From Patescibacteria group bacterium (GTDB lineage Bacteria; Patescibacteriota; Minisyncoccia; CAIUEV01; JAHKAQ01), in assembly GCA_018825765.1 (NCBI GenBank), contig JAHKAQ010000040.1:1-7428 (forward strand): DNA of 7,428 nucleotides, given 5' to 3'. Below the pieces are notes generated by a model that had not been told where the DNA came from, searched no databases, and was given only the letters and a program-made list of their open reading frames with translations. The translations under genes were made by a program, and so were the position numbers. Below are positions 5,731-7,428 of this stretch, one piece after another. Position 1 is the stretch's first letter; every line of letters starts with the position of its first letter.

Positions 5731-6780
5731 ATGAAGAAAAATTGGGACACGATTTTTTTGGTAGCTTTTTTGGCACTGGTGGGTTTAAGCGCTTTTGAGA
5801 TCATGAGACCTTATTTGGTGGTTTTATTGCTGGCTTTTATTTTTTCCCGTTTTTTCGGGAAATATTATTCCTGGCTGGTGAAGAAGCTGGGAGGCCGGAG
5901 AGCCTGGGCCGCGGCCGGGGTTTGTGTTATGGTTTTTATCCTTTTGGTGGTGCCGCTGGTGATAATAGTAAACATGATAATTAACGAGGCGGCGCAGTTT
6001 ATTCAACTTATCGGGGCGAGTAATTTAGAGGAGAAGTTGAATGATTTTCCCCAAAACAGATTCTTAAGGGATTTAAATCTGGATCTTGAAACTATAATAA
6101 AATCAAAAGAGTTTTTGGGCAGCGTGAAAAGCGCGGGAAATTTATTAGTGGGCGCCCTGAAAAGTACTTATAAAGGGGCGGCTCATTTTATTTTCATGAT
6201 TTTCGTGATGTTTTTCGCGCTTTATTATTTTTTAAAGGATGGAGACCGGTTTATTAAAAGATTGATGGAGCTTTCGCCGTTAAAAGATAAGCAGGAGCAA
6301 GTGCTATTGCATGATTTTATGGCTATTTCCAAGGCAACGCTAAAGGGTTCGCTGGTAATCGCCATAATCCAGGGGTTTTTAACTGGATTGGTGCTGTGGC
6401 TTACCGGGGTGCCGTCCGCGGCTTTTTTGGGGCTGGTGGCGACTATCTTTGCCTTTTTGCCGGTAGTGGGGACAAGTTTTGTCTGGGCGCCGGCCGGGGT
6501 GATTATGCTTGTTCTGGGTAATGTCTGGCAGGGGTTAGTGATTATTTTGTTTGGAATTTTCGTGGTAAGCATTATTGATAATTTTTTGCGGCCCAGACTG
6601 GTAGGCAATGAATCCAGCCTGCACCCTCTTTTAGTTTTTCTCTCGACTTTAGGGGGATTGGCTTTATTTGGAATAGCCGGCTTTATTATCGGGCCGGTGG
6701 TGATCGTGCTTTTTCTTTCGCTTTTGAAGATTTACCAGAAGGAATTCAAGGAAGAATTAAGGAAGTTTAATAAGAATTAG
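5731..6780 (+). CDS. AI-2E/PerM-family (UPF0118) membrane transporter
   Basis: This 349-residue integral membrane protein is of full family length. Hydrophobic helices are seen at about 6-22, 26-42, 58-86, 150-168, 205-226, 229-246, 249-262, 266-284 and 299-335, with a soluble segment between about 87 and 148. Family landmarks include FFALYYFLKDGDRF (161-174), ATLKGSLVIAIIQG (202-215), FAFLPVVGTSFVWAPA (240-255), IDNFLRPRLVG (282-292) and HPLLVFLSTLGGLALFGIAGFIIGPV (298-323). Members have been linked to autoinducer-2 export and to Na+/H+ antiport, but the substrate varies and cannot be read here. In Patescibacteria they are common single transporters of unknown cargo. AAGGGAG lies 3 bases before ATG 5731, closer than usual. 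A link with the glutamine synthetase gene before it is not evident. Confidence 0.93.
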   Translation: MKKNWDTIFLVAFLALVGLSAFEIMRPYLVVLLLAFIFSRFFGKYYSWLVKKLGGRRAWAAAGVCVMVFILLVVPLVIIVNMIINEAAQFIQLIGASNLEEKLNDFPQNRFLRDLNLDLETIIKSKEFLGSVKSAGNLLVGALKSTYKGAAHFIFMIFVMFFALYYFLKDGDRFIKRLMELSPLKDKQEQVLLHDFMAISKATLKGSLVIAIIQGFLTGLVLWLTGVPSAAFLGLVATIFAFLPVVGTSFVWAPAGVIMLVLGNVWQGLVIILFGIFVVSIIDNFLRPRLVGNESSLHPLLVFLSTLGGLALFGIAGFIIGPVVIVLFLSLLKIYQKEFKEELRKFNKN

Positions 6781-6815
6781 AAAGAGCTGATAATTGTTTT
6801 CTCTCAAGGAAATAA

Positions 6816-7428
6816 ATGAAAAGGTTTTTCTTTTTTATATTTTTCGCGCTTATTGTTAGCGGTTGCAGCCGCAGTCCGGTTGATTCGGACAGGTCCTCTT
6901 CTCAGGGGAGAGTGGCCAGGGTTTTAGCCGGAATTGCCGATGAATCGGTCTTAACAGGGAATGGGGGAAATAATAAGAATGAGGAAATGCCGGTTAAAAG
7001 AGAGACGATTGAAGACGCGGTTAAGAATTTGAACGAGCTGGCAAGAAATATCCCGGAGACGGAAAAAGCGGCTGATTCTTTTTGGGAAAAAGAAAATATT
7101 GATTTTAATGGATTAGAACAGCGAAAAAAACAAGGCGCGGACGCGAAGGACGAGGCGGTTGAAGAAGCGGCGGAAAATTTTCAACCTGAAGCGGAAAAAG
7201 GAGAGGTTTTAGAAAAGATAGAACAACGATTAAGCGCGATTGAGGCGGCAAAGATAAAGATTGCGTCAATAAGTCTAATTGAAGATGAGAATAAACAAAG
7301 ATTATTAGACAAGCTCAATCAAAGAGCTGAACAGTTAAGTTTAAAAAAAACCAGTCTTGACATAGAAACTGACGCTAAAGAAATGGCGGTGAGTGGAGAG
7401 GAGGTTGTAAAAATAATGATTTACGGAG
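6816..7428 (+). CDS. lipoprotein, N-terminal part (runs off window)
   Basis: ATG 6816 is preceded by AAGGA (6806-6810) at a 5-base spacing, the best ribosome site in the window. The frame stays open for 204 codons to the window end. The N-terminus is a lipoprotein signal: MKR, seven aromatic or aliphatic residues, then VSGC with Cys17 as the likely lipidated residue. The mature part is hydrophilic, rich in Glu, Lys, Ala and Asn. It is low in complexity up to about residue 60, then mostly helical with heptad-like spacing, for example VLEKIEQRLSAIEAAKIKIA and NKQRLLDKLNQRAEQLSLKK, suggesting a coiled coil. I recognise no named domain. It begins 35 bases after the transporter stop and could be co-transcribed with it. 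An anchored structural or binding role at the cell surface is inference. Confidence 0.82.
   Translation, partial: MKRFFFFIFFALIVSGCSRSPVDSDRSSSQGRVARVLAGIADESVLTGNGGNNKNEEMPVKRETIEDAVKNLNELARNIPETEKAADSFWEKENIDFNGLEQRKKQGADAKDEAVEEAAENFQPEAEKGEVLEKIEQRLSAIEAAKIKIASISLIEDENKQRLLDKLNQRAEQLSLKKTSLDIETDAKEMAVSGEEVVKIMIYG

Noticed and set aside
6225..6608. Open frame of 127 codons on the minus strand inside the transporter gene.
   Set aside because: It is a shadow of the membrane protein gene, with no start signals or family features.
6776..6791. Hairpin ATTAG / CTGAT with hexaloop AAAGAG (A1, G4) at the end of the transporter gene, a possible second ANTAR site.
   Set aside because: Only one hairpin fits; the next candidate loop (TCTCAA, 6802-6807) lacks the A1/G4 pattern. 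There is no overlapping terminator, and the stem overlaps a coding end. Chance in AT-rich DNA is likely.

Overview
The window looks like a chromosomal piece of a Candidate Phyla Radiation (Patescibacteria, probably Parcubacteria-like) bacterium. This is an inference from content. The evidence is a secreted SpoIID-type protein with a Lys/Tyr-rich linker, a secreted Cys-rich CGNG..GE.CD module, several exported proteins of unknown function, AT-rich intergenic DNA, and mostly weak or absent Shine-Dalgarno sites. TGA is used as a stop (907-909), so the TGA=Gly code of Gracilibacteria/SR1 does not apply. All supported genes are on the + strand. No tRNA, rRNA, CRISPR array, insertion sequence or phage gene was seen, and no gap without a gene exceeds 300 bases.

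Region 1 (1-1846) is a cell-surface cluster. It holds the C-terminal end of a secreted protein with distinct C-ending codon usage, a membrane-anchored protein with an Ig-like extracytoplasmic domain, and, overlapping it by 23 bases, a secreted protein with a six-Cys module and a strongly acidic linker. Region 2 (1927-3321) encodes a secreted SpoIID/LytB-domain protein with 62 Lys+Tyr residues in a 100-residue linker.

Region 3 (3448-5653) is the most interesting part. A GAF-ANTAR protein (ANTAR is an RNA-binding antitermination domain) lies directly upstream of a type I-alpha glutamine synthetase gene, glnA. The 139-base gap between them reads as a complete ANTAR-controlled leader. A consensus-like promoter (TTGACA, 18 bases, TAGAAT) predicts transcription starting at about 4211. 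Two hairpins follow at once, with hexaloops AAAGGC and AAAGAA, both with A at loop position 1 and G at position 4, the known ANTAR target signature. A U-tract terminator follows whose 5' arm uses the second half of the second hairpin, so the two folds exclude each other. The inferred circuit is that the GAF domain senses a small signal, the ANTAR domain stabilises the two hairpins, the terminator cannot form, and glutamine synthetase is made.

Region 4 (5731-7428) holds an AI-2E/PerM-family membrane protein with its own promoter-like sequence and ribosome site, then the start of a lipoprotein with helical, charged sequence that runs off the window.
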